Part shown: positions 9,501 through 16,743 of the stretch, one piece after another
Layout: every line of letters begins with the position of its first letter
How positions within the stretch are numbered: the stretch's first letter is position 1
Assembly (NCBI GenBank): GCA_902475025.1
Contig: CABRXX010000013.1
Location: 1-56,861 of the forward strand
From: Merdiplasma sp905207905
Lineage (GTDB): Bacteria > Bacillota > Clostridia > Lachnospirales > Lachnospiraceae
Reading direction: 5' to 3'
DNA length: 56,861 bases
Notes under the pieces: generated by a model
Database searches by the model: none
What the model was told of the DNA's origin: nothing
The model's input: the letters and a program-made list of their open reading frames with translations, nothing else
Made by a program: the position numbers and the translations under genes

Positions 9501-10804
9501 TTTTTAATCTTAATGCATTTCATATCCTGGCCGCCGATGTCCAAGATACAGTCCACCTGTGGGTCGAAAAAGGCGGCTGCATAGTAGTGGGATACGGTCT
9601 CCACCTCCCCCTCGTCCAGCATCAGGGCAGCTTTAATCAGAGCTTCTCCATAGCCGGTGGAGCAGGAGTATACGATATTAGCGGTATCCGGCAGCAGAGA
9701 GTAGATTTCCTGCATAGCCCGGATGGTGGTCTTTAGCGGGCTGCCGTTGTTATTGCTGTAGAAAGAATACAGCAGAGAGCCATCCTCTCCTACCAGGGCA
9801 GCTTTGGTGGTGGTGGAACCGGCGTCGATTCCCAGAAAGCAGTTTCCTTCATAGGTGGAGAGATCATCCGTTACCACATTGTAGCTGTTCTGCCGTTCAA
9901 TAAATTCTTCATAGTCTTCCCTGGATGCAAAGAGAGGTTCCATGCGGGCCACCTCAAATTCCAGCTTAATACTGTGAGAAAGCTGGCTGGTTAAAGACTC
10001 CAGAGTGGTTGTCACAGATCGGTCAGCATTGAGGGCAGAGCCGATGGCGGCAAACAGGTGGGAGTTTTCCGGAATGATGGCGTGTTCATCGTCCAGCTTC
10101 AGCGTACGGATAAAGGCAGTGCGAAGCTCGGACAGAAAGTGCAATGGGCCGCCTAAAAATGCGACATGGCCCCGGATGGGTTTACCGCAGGCCAGTCCGC
10201 TGATGGTCTGGTTTACCACTGCCTGAAAAATGGAAGCTGCCAGATCCTCTTTAGTAGCCCCTTCGTTGATCAAAGGCTGAATATCGGATTTGGCGAATAC
10301 GCCGCAGCGGGCGGCGATGGAGTAGAGAGACTGATAATTTTTCGCATATTCATTCAGTCCCGTGGCATCTGTCTGGAGCAGGGAGGCCATCTGGTCGATA
10401 AAAGAACCAGTGCCGCCTGCGCAGATGCCGTTCATCCGCTGTTCTACCGTGCCCCCTTCAAAGTAAATGATCTTGGCATCCTCCCCGCCAAGCTCGATGG
10501 CAACATCTGTTTTGGGACAGAGATGCTGCAGGGAGGAGGAGACCGCAATCACCTCCTGCACAAAGGGGATTCCCATATGATTGGCCAGAGTCAGCCCGCC
10601 GGAACCAGTGATTACCGGAGCTGCGGTCAGATCTCCAAGCTGCATCCTTGCTTTTTGAGTCAGAGAAGCCAGCGTCTCCTGAATATTGGCATAGTGACGC
10701 TCATAGTCGGAAAATACAAGCTGCTGTTTCTCATCTAAGATGGCGATTTTAACGGTAGTCGAGCCGATATCAATTCCGAGAGTATGTATGTTTCGTTCAC
10801 TCAT
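6551..10804 (-). CDS. Fused CoA-substrate enzyme activase / 2-hydroxyacyl-CoA dehydratase-like protein
   Basis: 1417 residues. Two BadF/HgdC-type ATPase domains occur in tandem: first LGIDIGSTTVKIAI (about residue 9), ELGGEDAKI and CAGGTGSF; second LGIDAGSTTTKAAL (about 323), DIGGQDMKC and CSSGCGSF. The Cys in CAGGTG/CSSGCG plus later RC.VF segments match the residues that bridge a 4Fe-4S cluster in archerases. After about residue 600 comes a cysteine-rich CKGCTNQC stretch, then a DUF2229/HgdB-like domain (GIPRVLNMYENYPFW, SECYPAKLAHGH, PCIPYE). The family is widespread in clostridia; the substrate is unknown. Its promoter gives a leader of about 180 bases. The best Shine-Dalgarno (AAAGGAGG) is about 22 bases before the ATG, which is unusual. 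Confidence 0.9.
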   Translation of the reverse strand: MSERNIHTLGIDIGSTTVKIAILDEKQQLVFSDYERHYANIQETLASLTQKARMQLGDLTAAPVITGSGGLTLANHMGIPFVQEVIAVSSSLQHLCPKTDVAIELGGEDAKIIYFEGGTVEQRMNGICAGGTGSFIDQMASLLQTDATGLNEYAKNYQSLYSIAARCGVFAKSDIQPLINEGATKEDLAASIFQAVVNQTISGLACGKPIRGHVAFLGGPLHFLSELRTAFIRTLKLDDEHAIIPENSHLFAAIGSALNADRSVTTTLESLTSQLSHSIKLEFEVARMEPLFASREDYEEFIERQNSYNVVTDDLSTYEGNCFLGIDAGSTTTKAALVGEDGSLLYSFYSNNNGSPLKTTIRAMQEIYSLLPDTANIVYSCSTGYGEALIKAALMLDEGEVETVSHYYAAAFFDPQVDCILDIGGQDMKCIKIKNETVDSVQLNEACSSGCGSFIETFAKSLNYSVQDFAKAALFAKNPIDLGTRCTVFMNSKVKQAQKEGAEVSDISAGLAYSVIKNALYKVIKVSDAAELGKHIVVQGGTFYNDAVLRSFEKIAGCEAIRPDIAGIMGAFGAALIARERYKPEKETTMLSIDKINTLQFTTHMAKCKGCTNQCRLTINRFSGGRQFISGNRCERGIGKERNKDNIPNLFDFKNKLLFSYPPLEEDEAVRGIVGIPRVLNMYENYPFWFRFFTDLKYRVILSPPSSRKIYELGIESIPSESECYPAKLAHGHVEWLIKHGVPYIFYPCIPYERNEFPDAPNHYNCPIVTSYAENIKNNVEDLRTGRVRFDNPFIAFTNLSTVTRQLLKAFPELPQLEVEAAAKAGWAELERTRQIMYQKGQETLKYMEETGHRGIVLAGRPYHVDSEINHGIPELINSYGIAVLTEDSVSNLNPVERPLIVLDQWMYHSRLYAAANFVKTREDLDLIQLNSFGCGLDAVTTDCVNDILSSSGKIYTCLKIDEVNNLGAARIRIRSLIAAIRVREERKQNRTIVPSNISPVSFTQEMRKNYTILCPQMSPIHFSLLEPAFQAGGYQLEVVKADERKAVDMGLKYVNNDACYPSLIVVGQMMEALHSGKYDLNRTAIIMTQTGGGCRASNYVGFFRRALRKAGMEQIPVISLNLSGLESNPGFQLNYNIVRRGLFAVVFGDIFMRCLYRMRPYELVPGSANELHRELETQCKEFLRHSNASYRGFRQLCREIVQKFDRLPITDEVKPKVGIVGEILVKFHPAANNHLVELLEAEGAEAVVPDLMDFLLYCFYNQNFKAENLGAKRTAALMGNLGNSILEWLRKTARTELENSTHFTPPAHIEELGNMAKDIVSLGNQTGEGWFLTGEMLELIHGGTNNIVCTQPFGCLPNHVVGKGVIKEIRRRYPLANIVAIDYDPGASEVNQLNRIKLMLSTAQKNLEKEALEKAE

Positions 10805-10978
10805 AATAGTCAGATTGTATCTGCTACCTCCTTTGTATAAAGCATCGGGGATCCAGAGAAAGCTGGATGCCCGGGCGAAAAGATTTCCTGCTGCCCGGCT
10901 CCTGGATAAGAGTCAGTAAGGCCAAACAGCAGCTATCGTGGTTAGAGGCGCGCAGCCCTTTGCACACGAATGCTAAGG
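10805..10978 (-). other. Structured 5' leader of the activase gene
   Basis: Between the minus promoter and the start codon are about 175 bases with repeated complementary segments: ATCCAG (10851-10856) can pair with CTGGAT at 10863-10868 or at 10902-10907, and CCGGGC (10871-10876) pairs with GCCCGG (10893-10898). The choice of partners would change exposure of the AAAGGAGG at 10829-10836. I do not recognise a known riboswitch class. Confidence 0.4.
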
Positions 10979-10982
10979 ATAC

Positions 10983-11011
10983 ATTATACGACAAAAGTTA
11001 AAAAAATTCAA
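10983..11011 (-). promoter_or_regulatory. Promoter of the activase gene
   Basis: On the minus strand TTGAAT and TATAAT are separated by exactly 17 bases (plus-strand ATTCAA 11006-11011 and ATTATA 10983-10988). It is back-to-back with the tgt promoter, only five bases away. Confidence 0.75.
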
Positions 11012-11016
11012 ACCCC

Positions 11017-11045
11017 TTGCATTATTAAATTTTTCCATATATACT
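11017..11045 (+). promoter_or_regulatory. Promoter of tgt
   Basis: TTGCAT (11017-11022) and TATACT (11040-11045) have a 17-base spacer. The tgt start is about 130 bases downstream; the leader between them shows no clear structure. Confidence 0.7.
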
Positions 11046-11178
11046 AAGGGAGCAAAAATATTTCTAAATTGTAATGGGTACATTTCCGGGAATAATTAAA
11101 TTTCCACATTTTATAAGGAAAGAATCGGGGAAAAACCAGAGTAAAAAGTGATAAAAAAGCAGGAGAGGCTGAGCGTTT

Positions 11179-12318
11179 ATGAGTAAAAATTATACATTAT
11201 TAAAAAAAGACGGAGGAGCCAAACGGGGCGAGTTTCGTACTGTCCATGGGGTGATTCAGACGCCGGTATTTATGAACGTGGGCACTGTGGCTGCCATCAA
11301 AGGGGCTGTTTCCACGGAGGATTTAAAGACCATCGGAACCCAGGTGGAATTATCGAATACCTACCATCTTCACGTCCGACCGGGAGATGAGATTGTAAAA
11401 AAGCTGGGAGGACTTCACAAGTTTATGAACTGGGACCGTCCGATCTTAACCGATTCCGGCGGATTTCAGGTATTTTCCCTGGCCAGCCTCAGAAAGATCA
11501 AGGAGGAGGGGGTGTACTTCCAGTCCCACATTGACGGCCGGAAGATTTTTATGGGGCCGGAGCAGAGTATGCAGATCCAGTCCCACTTAGCTTCCACCAT
11601 TGCCATGGCGTTCGACGAGTGTCCTTCCAGTGTGGCAGACCGCACCTATGTGCAGAACTCTGTGGATCGTACCACCAGATGGCTTCATCGCTGCAAGGCG
11701 GAGATGGCCAGACTGAATGGACTGGAGGATACCATTAATAAAAATCAGATGCTCTTTGGTATCAATCAGGGAGCCATTTATGATGACATCCGTATTGAAC
11801 ATGCCAAGCAGATCGCAGAACTGGATCTGGACGGCTACGCCATCGGAGGGTTGGCAGTAGGTGAGTCTCATGAGGAGATGTATCGGATTATTGAAGCTGT
11901 GACTCCTTATCTGCCGGAGGATAAGCCCACCTACCTGATGGGGGTGGGCACTCCCATTAACATCCTGGAGGGTGTGGATCGGGGCGTGGATTTCTTTGAC
12001 TGCGTGTATCCCAGCCGTAATGGCCGCCATGGCCATGTATATACCAACCATGGCAAGCTGAATCTGTTTAATGCCAAGTACGAGCTGGATGAACGGCCCA
12101 TAGAGGAGGGCTGTCAGTGCCCGGCCTGCCGCAGCTACAGCAGAGCCTACATCCGCCATCTTCTGAAGGCTAAGGAGATGCTGGGCATGCGTCTTTGTGT
12201 TCTTCACAATCTTTATTTTTACAATCACATGATGGAGGAGATTCGGGAGGCCATTGACGCAGGCTGCTATCAGCGCTACAAGAAGCATAAGATTGACGGA
12301 ATGCTGGCCGGAGAGTAG
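11179..12318 (+). CDS. tgt: Queuine tRNA-ribosyltransferase
   Basis: 379 residues, usual for bacterial TGT. It exchanges guanine-34 for preQ1 in GUN-anticodon tRNAs, a cytosolic step of queuosine synthesis. Asp92 lies in TDSGGFQVFSL, the conserved substrate-binding loop; VYPSRNGRHGH carries the nucleophile region (DCVYPSR), and the zinc site CQCPAC...H is seen near residue 315. AGGAGAGG precedes the ATG. A strong bidirectional terminator follows. It often neighbours yajC in bacteria, as it does here, although in opposite orientation. Confidence 0.97.
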   Translation: MSKNYTLLKKDGGAKRGEFRTVHGVIQTPVFMNVGTVAAIKGAVSTEDLKTIGTQVELSNTYHLHVRPGDEIVKKLGGLHKFMNWDRPILTDSGGFQVFSLASLRKIKEEGVYFQSHIDGRKIFMGPEQSMQIQSHLASTIAMAFDECPSSVADRTYVQNSVDRTTRWLHRCKAEMARLNGLEDTINKNQMLFGINQGAIYDDIRIEHAKQIAELDLDGYAIGGLAVGESHEEMYRIIEAVTPYLPEDKPTYLMGVGTPINILEGVDRGVDFFDCVYPSRNGRHGHVYTNHGKLNLFNAKYELDERPIEEGCQCPACRSYSRAYIRHLLKAKEMLGMRLCVLHNLYFYNHMMEEIREAIDAGCYQRYKKHKIDGMLAGE

Positions 12319-12345
12319 TATCTATGTATCAGATGTAATAAAAAG

Positions 12346-12411
12346 AATACCCTGCTAAGCAAGGGAGGTACCGAAAGAATACGGGGAACCTCCTGCTTAG
12401 CAGGGTATTTT
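12346..12411. terminator. Bidirectional terminator between tgt and yajC
   Basis: An arm of more than 20 bases beginning AATACCCTGCTAAGCA pairs with TGCTTAGCAGGGTATT, with T's on the right and A's on the left. It serves both converging genes. Confidence 0.85.
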
Positions 12412-12438
12412 CAACCATTACTACGGAAGAGCATGGTT

Positions 12439-12801
12439 CTATTTTTCTTTTTTCGTCTCAGTCTTTTCCGGAGCAGCTTCCACAGCCTCGCTCTGTTTTT
12501 CTACCTCGGCGATAGCTGCTTTTCTCATGGGAATACGGCAGTTTTTGTTGTTGCCGAATTCTACGATGCAGTCATCGTCCTGGATAGAGATTACAATGCC
12601 GTAAAATCCGCTGGTGGTCACTACCACGTCGCCTACTTCCATGGAAGCTAACAGAGCGGCCATTCTCTTCTGCTCCTTTTTCTGGGGACGGATGGCAAAG
12701 AAATACATGGCACCGCCGATGATCAGGATGTAGACCAGCATCAGCATCATTCCGCCGCCGGCAGCTCCGGCTTGAGCTCCTTCTGTCAATAAATTCATCA
12801 T
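12439..12801 (-). CDS. yajC: Preprotein translocase subunit YajC
   Basis: 120 residues. One membrane helix (about residues 17-36, MLMLVYILIIGGAMYFFAI) is followed by the YajC hallmark RPQKKEQKRM and a small beta domain (VGDVVVTTSGFYGIV). The C-terminal tail is Glu/Lys rich. YajC associates with SecDF at the Sec translocon. The gene has its own promoter at 12853-12881 and ends against the shared terminator with tgt. AGGAGG lies eight or so bases before the ATG. Confidence 0.95.
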   Translation of the reverse strand: MMNLLTEGAQAGAAGGGMMLMLVYILIIGGAMYFFAIRPQKKEQKRMAALLASMEVGDVVVTTSGFYGIVISIQDDDCIVEFGNNKNCRIPMRKAAIAEVEKQSEAVEAAPEKTETKKEK

Positions 12802-12852
12802 TCTGATTTTCCTCCTGCAATTCTATTCCTGTCTCATTTGGACACTATTACT

Positions 12853-12881
12853 ACTATACACAGTTTCTTCCAATTCAGCAA
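12853..12881 (-). promoter_or_regulatory. Promoter of yajC
   Basis: On the minus strand TTGCTG and TATAGT are 17 bases apart (plus-strand CAGCAA 12876-12881, ACTATA 12853-12858), about 52 bases upstream of the yajC start. Confidence 0.65.
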
Positions 12882-12998
12882 GCACTTTATAAAATATTTA
12901 TACAATATTTATTTCCGTGAGCAATGAGCTTGGCAGCACTTGTGCGGATATTCAGCAGTATCTTCATTTGATTTGTGAGAGGAGAAAAACAGGAACCT

Positions 12999-13457
12999 TT
13001 ATTCTTCGTCCGGATCAGCAGGTGAGGAATGGATATTCTTCACAGTTCTTAGCACATAGTGGGACTTGGTAAAACGCACGCCGTTGCAGTCTTTGATATG
13101 TTTGTGTATCTGCTCCAGATGATCTGCGGATTTACAGCAAATCTTCAGAAGAAAATCAAAATCCCCGGTAAGATAGTAGCAGGCAATGATGTTGGGGTGG
13201 GTGTTCACCTGATGGATGAAGTCCTCATTGTAGCGGGGGTGCTCCATACTCACCTCCATGAGAACCGTGATATCATTTCCCAGCTTTGCGTCATCTGTGA
13301 TAGCAGTATAATATTGGATCAATCCGGATTTTTCCATCTTTTTGATTCGCTCAATGACCGTGGATACGGACAGATGGATATTTTTGCTGATCTCAGAGGC
13401 TGTCTGTCTGGCGTTGGTTTTGAGTTCGTTTAAAATCTGATAATCTAAGTAATCCAT
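12999..13457 (-). CDS. Lrp/AsnC-family regulator
   Basis: 152 residues: an N-terminal winged helix (YLDYQILNELKTNARQTASE, then ISVSTVIERIKKMEKSGLI-like recognition region) and a C-terminal RAM ligand domain (about residues 65-145) with the typical ACYYLTGDFDFLLKICC strand. It is divergent from leuB, separated by 213 bases holding both promoters. Lrp proteins bind amino acids, so control of the neighbouring leuB-ilvD-ilvB genes by branched-chain amino acids is plausible but inferred. Confidence 0.92.
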   Translation of the reverse strand: MDYLDYQILNELKTNARQTASEISKNIHLSVSTVIERIKKMEKSGLIQYYTAITDDAKLGNDITVLMEVSMEHPRYNEDFIHQVNTHPNIIACYYLTGDFDFLLKICCKSADHLEQIHKHIKDCNGVRFTKSHYVLRTVKNIHSSPADPDEE

Positions 13458-13548
13458 AATTTTTCTTGCTTCCTTCTATAAAATCTTAAATTTTAGTGTG
13501 ATTTTGTGGTTCACCGCAAATAGTATAGCACATTTTTCGTAGTTTGGG

Positions 13549-13577
13549 TTGAAAAATTTCAAAAAATACATTAATAT
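13549..13577 (+). promoter_or_regulatory. Promoter of leuB
   Basis: TTGAAA (13549-13554) and TAATAT (13572-13577) are 17 bases apart in a very A/T-rich divergent region that probably also carries Lrp binding sites. Confidence 0.65.
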
Positions 13578-13670
13578 ATAGAACAAAAGTGTTTTCCTGT
13601 TTATCTGCATAGGATTTTGTGGGTTAAATGGCAGATAAAAGGCAGGTTCACATGGAAAGGATGAAAAACA

Positions 13671-14753
13671 ATGGGACATAAGATCGCTGTGATTCCCGGT
13701 GACGGGATCGGCCCGGAGATTGTAAAAGAAGCGCAGAAAGTGCTGGATGCAGCCGGAAAGAAATTTGGTTTTACCCTGGATTACACGGAAGTTTTGATGG
13801 GAGGAGCCTCTATTGATGTACACGGAGTTCCGTTGACAGACGAGGCTATTGAGACCGCCAAGGCAAGCGACGCAGTTTTGATGGGCTCCATCGGAGGAGA
13901 TGCTAAGACTTCTCCCTGGTACCAGCTTCCGCCGGAGAGACGGCCGGAGGCAGGACTGTTAAAAATAAGAAAATCGTTGAATCTGTTTGCGAACCTGCGG
14001 CCCGCTTATTTATATGAAGAACTTCGGGCAGCCTGTCCTTTGCGAGAGGATATCAGCGCTGCTGGTTTTGATATGATGATCATGAGAGAACTCACAGGAG
14101 GCCTTTATTTTGGAGAGCGGCATACCACCGAAGAAAATGGGGTGCGCAAGGCGGTAGACACTCTGGTTTACAGTGAAGAAGAGATTCGGAGAATCGCTGT
14201 GAAAGGATTTGATATTGCTAGAAAGAGACGCCGAAAGGTGTGCAGCGTGGATAAGGCGAATGTGCTGGATTCCTCCAGATTGTGGAGAGCTGTGGTGGAG
14301 GAAGTGGCAAAGGATTACCCGGATGTGACGCTGGAGCATATGCTGGTGGATAACTGCGCTATGCAGCTGGTGAGAGATCCGGCCCAGTTTGATGTGATTC
14401 TGACGGAAAATATGTTTGGAGATATTTTATCTGATGAAGCCAGCATGGTAACTGGTTCCATCGGAATGCTCTCCTCCGCATCCCTGAATGAGACGAAGTT
14501 CGGCCTGTATGAGCCAAGCCATGGATCCGCGCCGGATATTGCAGGAAAAAATCTGGCAAATCCCATTGCCACCATTTTATCGGCAGCTATGATGCTGCGG
14601 TATTCCCTGGATTTGGATGAAGCGGCAGAAGGCATTGAAGCGGCGGTGCGTCAGGTGTTAAAGGACGGTTACCGCACACCGGATATCTGGTCGGAGAACT
14701 GTATGAAAGTAGGGACTGTGGAGATGGGAGATCTGATTGCCAAGAGAGTGTAG
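13671..14753 (+). CDS. leuB: 3-isopropylmalate dehydrogenase
   Basis: 360 residues, the usual length. It oxidises and decarboxylates 3-isopropylmalate with NAD in leucine synthesis. Visible signatures are the N-terminal IAVIPGDGIGPEIV, the substrate arginines in LLKIRKSLNLFANLRP, the RELTGGLYFG block, and the metal/NAD motif NMFGDILSDEASMVTGSIGM. leuA, leuC and leuD are not in the window. The start follows an AAGGATG-type site. A 42-base tandem repeat fills the gap to ilvD. Confidence 0.97.
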   Translation: MGHKIAVIPGDGIGPEIVKEAQKVLDAAGKKFGFTLDYTEVLMGGASIDVHGVPLTDEAIETAKASDAVLMGSIGGDAKTSPWYQLPPERRPEAGLLKIRKSLNLFANLRPAYLYEELRAACPLREDISAAGFDMMIMRELTGGLYFGERHTTEENGVRKAVDTLVYSEEEIRRIAVKGFDIARKRRRKVCSVDKANVLDSSRLWRAVVEEVAKDYPDVTLEHMLVDNCAMQLVRDPAQFDVILTENMFGDILSDEASMVTGSIGMLSSASLNETKFGLYEPSHGSAPDIAGKNLANPIATILSAAMMLRYSLDLDEAAEGIEAAVRQVLKDGYRTPDIWSENCMKVGTVEMGDLIAKRV

Positions 14754-14772
14754 GAATAAGCGCCTGAATACA

Positions 14773-15006
14773 GGAGTATAAGTATAAGGGTGTAGGTACA
14801 AAAGCCGAAGCGCAGGTATATGAGTATCAATGCAAAAGCCCGAGTCCCGAAGGATAGGGATAGAAGTATAAACACAAAAGCCCAAGTACAGAAGAATTGG
14901 GATAGAAGTATAAACACAAAAGCTCAAGTACAGAAGGATAAGGATAGAAGTATAAACACAAAAGTCTGAGTGCAGGAGTATAAGCAGAAGGCATAAATAC
15001 AAGAGG
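14773..15006 (+). repeat. 42-bp imperfect tandem repeat filling the leuB-ilvD gap
   Basis: Full 42-base units lie at 14773-14814, 14849-14890, 14891-14932 and 14933-14974. A 34-base copy sits at 14815-14848 and a partial one after 14975. The best conserved core is GATAGAAGTATAAACACAAA. Units B and C are nearly identical, the outer ones decayed. The plus strand has no long frame; minus-strand frames are Leu/Tyr-rich by-products. Confidence 0.85.
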
Positions 15007-15016
15007 AGGACGGATT

Positions 15017-16684
15017 ATGAAAAGCGATGCAGTAAAAAAAGGAATCCAGCAGGCACCCCATCGGTCATTGTTCAATGCCCTGGGGCTGACTAAGGAAGAG
15101 ATGAACAAGCCGCTGATCGGTATTGTTAATTCTTATAATGAGATTGTTCCGGGCCACATGAATCTGGATAAGATCACAGAGGCCGTGAAGCTGGGAGTGG
15201 CTATGGCAGGAGGTGTTCCCAGGGAGTTCCCGGCGATTGCAGTCTGCGACGGAATTGCCATGGGCCATGAGGGGATGAAGTATTCTTTGGTGACCAGAGA
15301 TCTGATTGCAGATTCTACAGAGTGTATGGCAAGGGCTCATCAGTTTGATGCGCTGGTGATGATTCCCAACTGTGATAAGAATGTACCAGGCCTTTTGATG
15401 GCAGCGGCAAGACTGAACATTCCCACTATTTTTGTCAGCGGCGGCCCGATGATGGCTGGCCATCTGAAGGGAAAGAAGAGAAGCCTGTCTTCCATGTTTG
15501 AGGCTGTGGGAGAGCATGCAGCGGGAAAGATGACGCTGGAAGAGGTGGAAGAGTATGAAAATAAAGTCTGCCCCACCTGTGGTTCCTGCTCCGGCATGTA
15601 TACAGCCAACAGCATGAATTGTCTGACTGAGGTGCTGGGTATGGGACTTCAGGGGAATGGTACTATTCCAGCAGTGTATTCTGATCGTATCAAGCTGGCA
15701 AAGCATGCGGGCATGAAGATCATGGAGCTTTTAGAGAAGAATATCCGTCCGAGAGATATTATGACAGAGGCGGCATTTATGAACGCTCTGACGGTGGACA
15801 TGGCTCTCGGCTGTTCTACCAACAGTATGCTGCATCTGCCGGCCATTGCTCATGAGGCGGGAGTGGAGCTGAATGTGGATATTGCCAATGAGGTGAGTGC
15901 AAGAACGCCGAATCTGTGTCATCTGGCTCCGGCAGGCCCCACCTACATGGAGGATCTGAATGAGGCCGGAGGAGTGTATGCAGTGATGAAGGAGCTGACC
16001 AAGAAGAACCTTCTGAATCTGGACTGCCTGACAGTCACCGGAAAGACGGTGGGAGAAAATATTCAGAACAGTGTCAATCGGAATCCGGACGTGATCCGTC
16101 CGGTGGAAAATCCCTACAGCGAGACCGGAGGACTGGCAGCCCTGAAAGGAAATCTGGCTCCAGATTCCGGTATCGTAAAGCGTTCCGCGGTTGTGCCGGA
16201 GATGATGGTACACGAAGGACCTGCCAGGGTATTTGACTGTGAGGAAGATGCTATTGAAGCGATCCTTGGCGGAAAGATTGTGGCCGGAGATGTGGTGGTG
16301 ATTCGTTATGAAGGCCCCAAGGGCGGTCCGGGGATGCGCGAGATGTTAAATCCCACTTCAGCGATTGCAGGAATGGGCCTTGGCTCTTCTGTGGCTCTGA
16401 TCACAGATGGACGGTTCAGCGGTGCATCCAGGGGCGCTTCTATTGGCCATGTATCTCCGGAGGCAGCAGTAGGCGGCCCCATCGCGTTGGTAGAAGAGGG
16501 AGATATTATTAAGATCAATATTCCAGAGCTGAAACTGGAGGTGGCTGTTTCCGATGAGGAGATGGAGAGACGACGGGCGGCCTGGACACCCAGACAGCCT
16601 AAGATTACTACCGGATACCTGGCACGCTATGCAGCCATGGTAACCTCCGGAAATAGGGGGGCGATTCTGGAACTTCCCAGATAA
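15017..16684 (+). CDS. ilvD: Dihydroxy-acid dehydratase
   Basis: 555 residues, normal for IlvD. It dehydrates 2,3-dihydroxy-isovalerate and -methylvalerate in valine/isoleucine synthesis using an Fe-S cluster. The cluster-region motifs are visible: VCDGIAMGHEGMKYSL, MIPNCDKNVPG and CPTCGSCSGMYTANSMNC. The conserved RFSGASRG and the C-terminal region are intact. AGAGGAGG precedes the ATG, at the end of the 42-base repeat array. ilvB follows after 59 bases, probably in one transcript. Confidence 0.97.
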   Translation: MKSDAVKKGIQQAPHRSLFNALGLTKEEMNKPLIGIVNSYNEIVPGHMNLDKITEAVKLGVAMAGGVPREFPAIAVCDGIAMGHEGMKYSLVTRDLIADSTECMARAHQFDALVMIPNCDKNVPGLLMAAARLNIPTIFVSGGPMMAGHLKGKKRSLSSMFEAVGEHAAGKMTLEEVEEYENKVCPTCGSCSGMYTANSMNCLTEVLGMGLQGNGTIPAVYSDRIKLAKHAGMKIMELLEKNIRPRDIMTEAAFMNALTVDMALGCSTNSMLHLPAIAHEAGVELNVDIANEVSARTPNLCHLAPAGPTYMEDLNEAGGVYAVMKELTKKNLLNLDCLTVTGKTVGENIQNSVNRNPDVIRPVENPYSETGGLAALKGNLAPDSGIVKRSAVVPEMMVHEGPARVFDCEEDAIEAILGGKIVAGDVVVIRYEGPKGGPGMREMLNPTSAIAGMGLGSSVALITDGRFSGASRGASIGHVSPEAAVGGPIALVEEGDIIKINIPELKLEVAVSDEEMERRRAAWTPRQPKITTGYLARYAAMVTSGNRGAILELPR

Positions 16685-16743
16685 ACAGGTCTTGTCTGAC
16701 CGGCTTACGAGAAATCAGAAAAGGAACAGAGAGGAGCAGTCAC

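Noticed and set aside
14658..15108. Minus-strand Leu/Tyr-rich repetitive frames
   Set aside because: They are produced by the 42-base tandem repeat between leuB and ilvD and lack starts, ribosome sites and known motifs.
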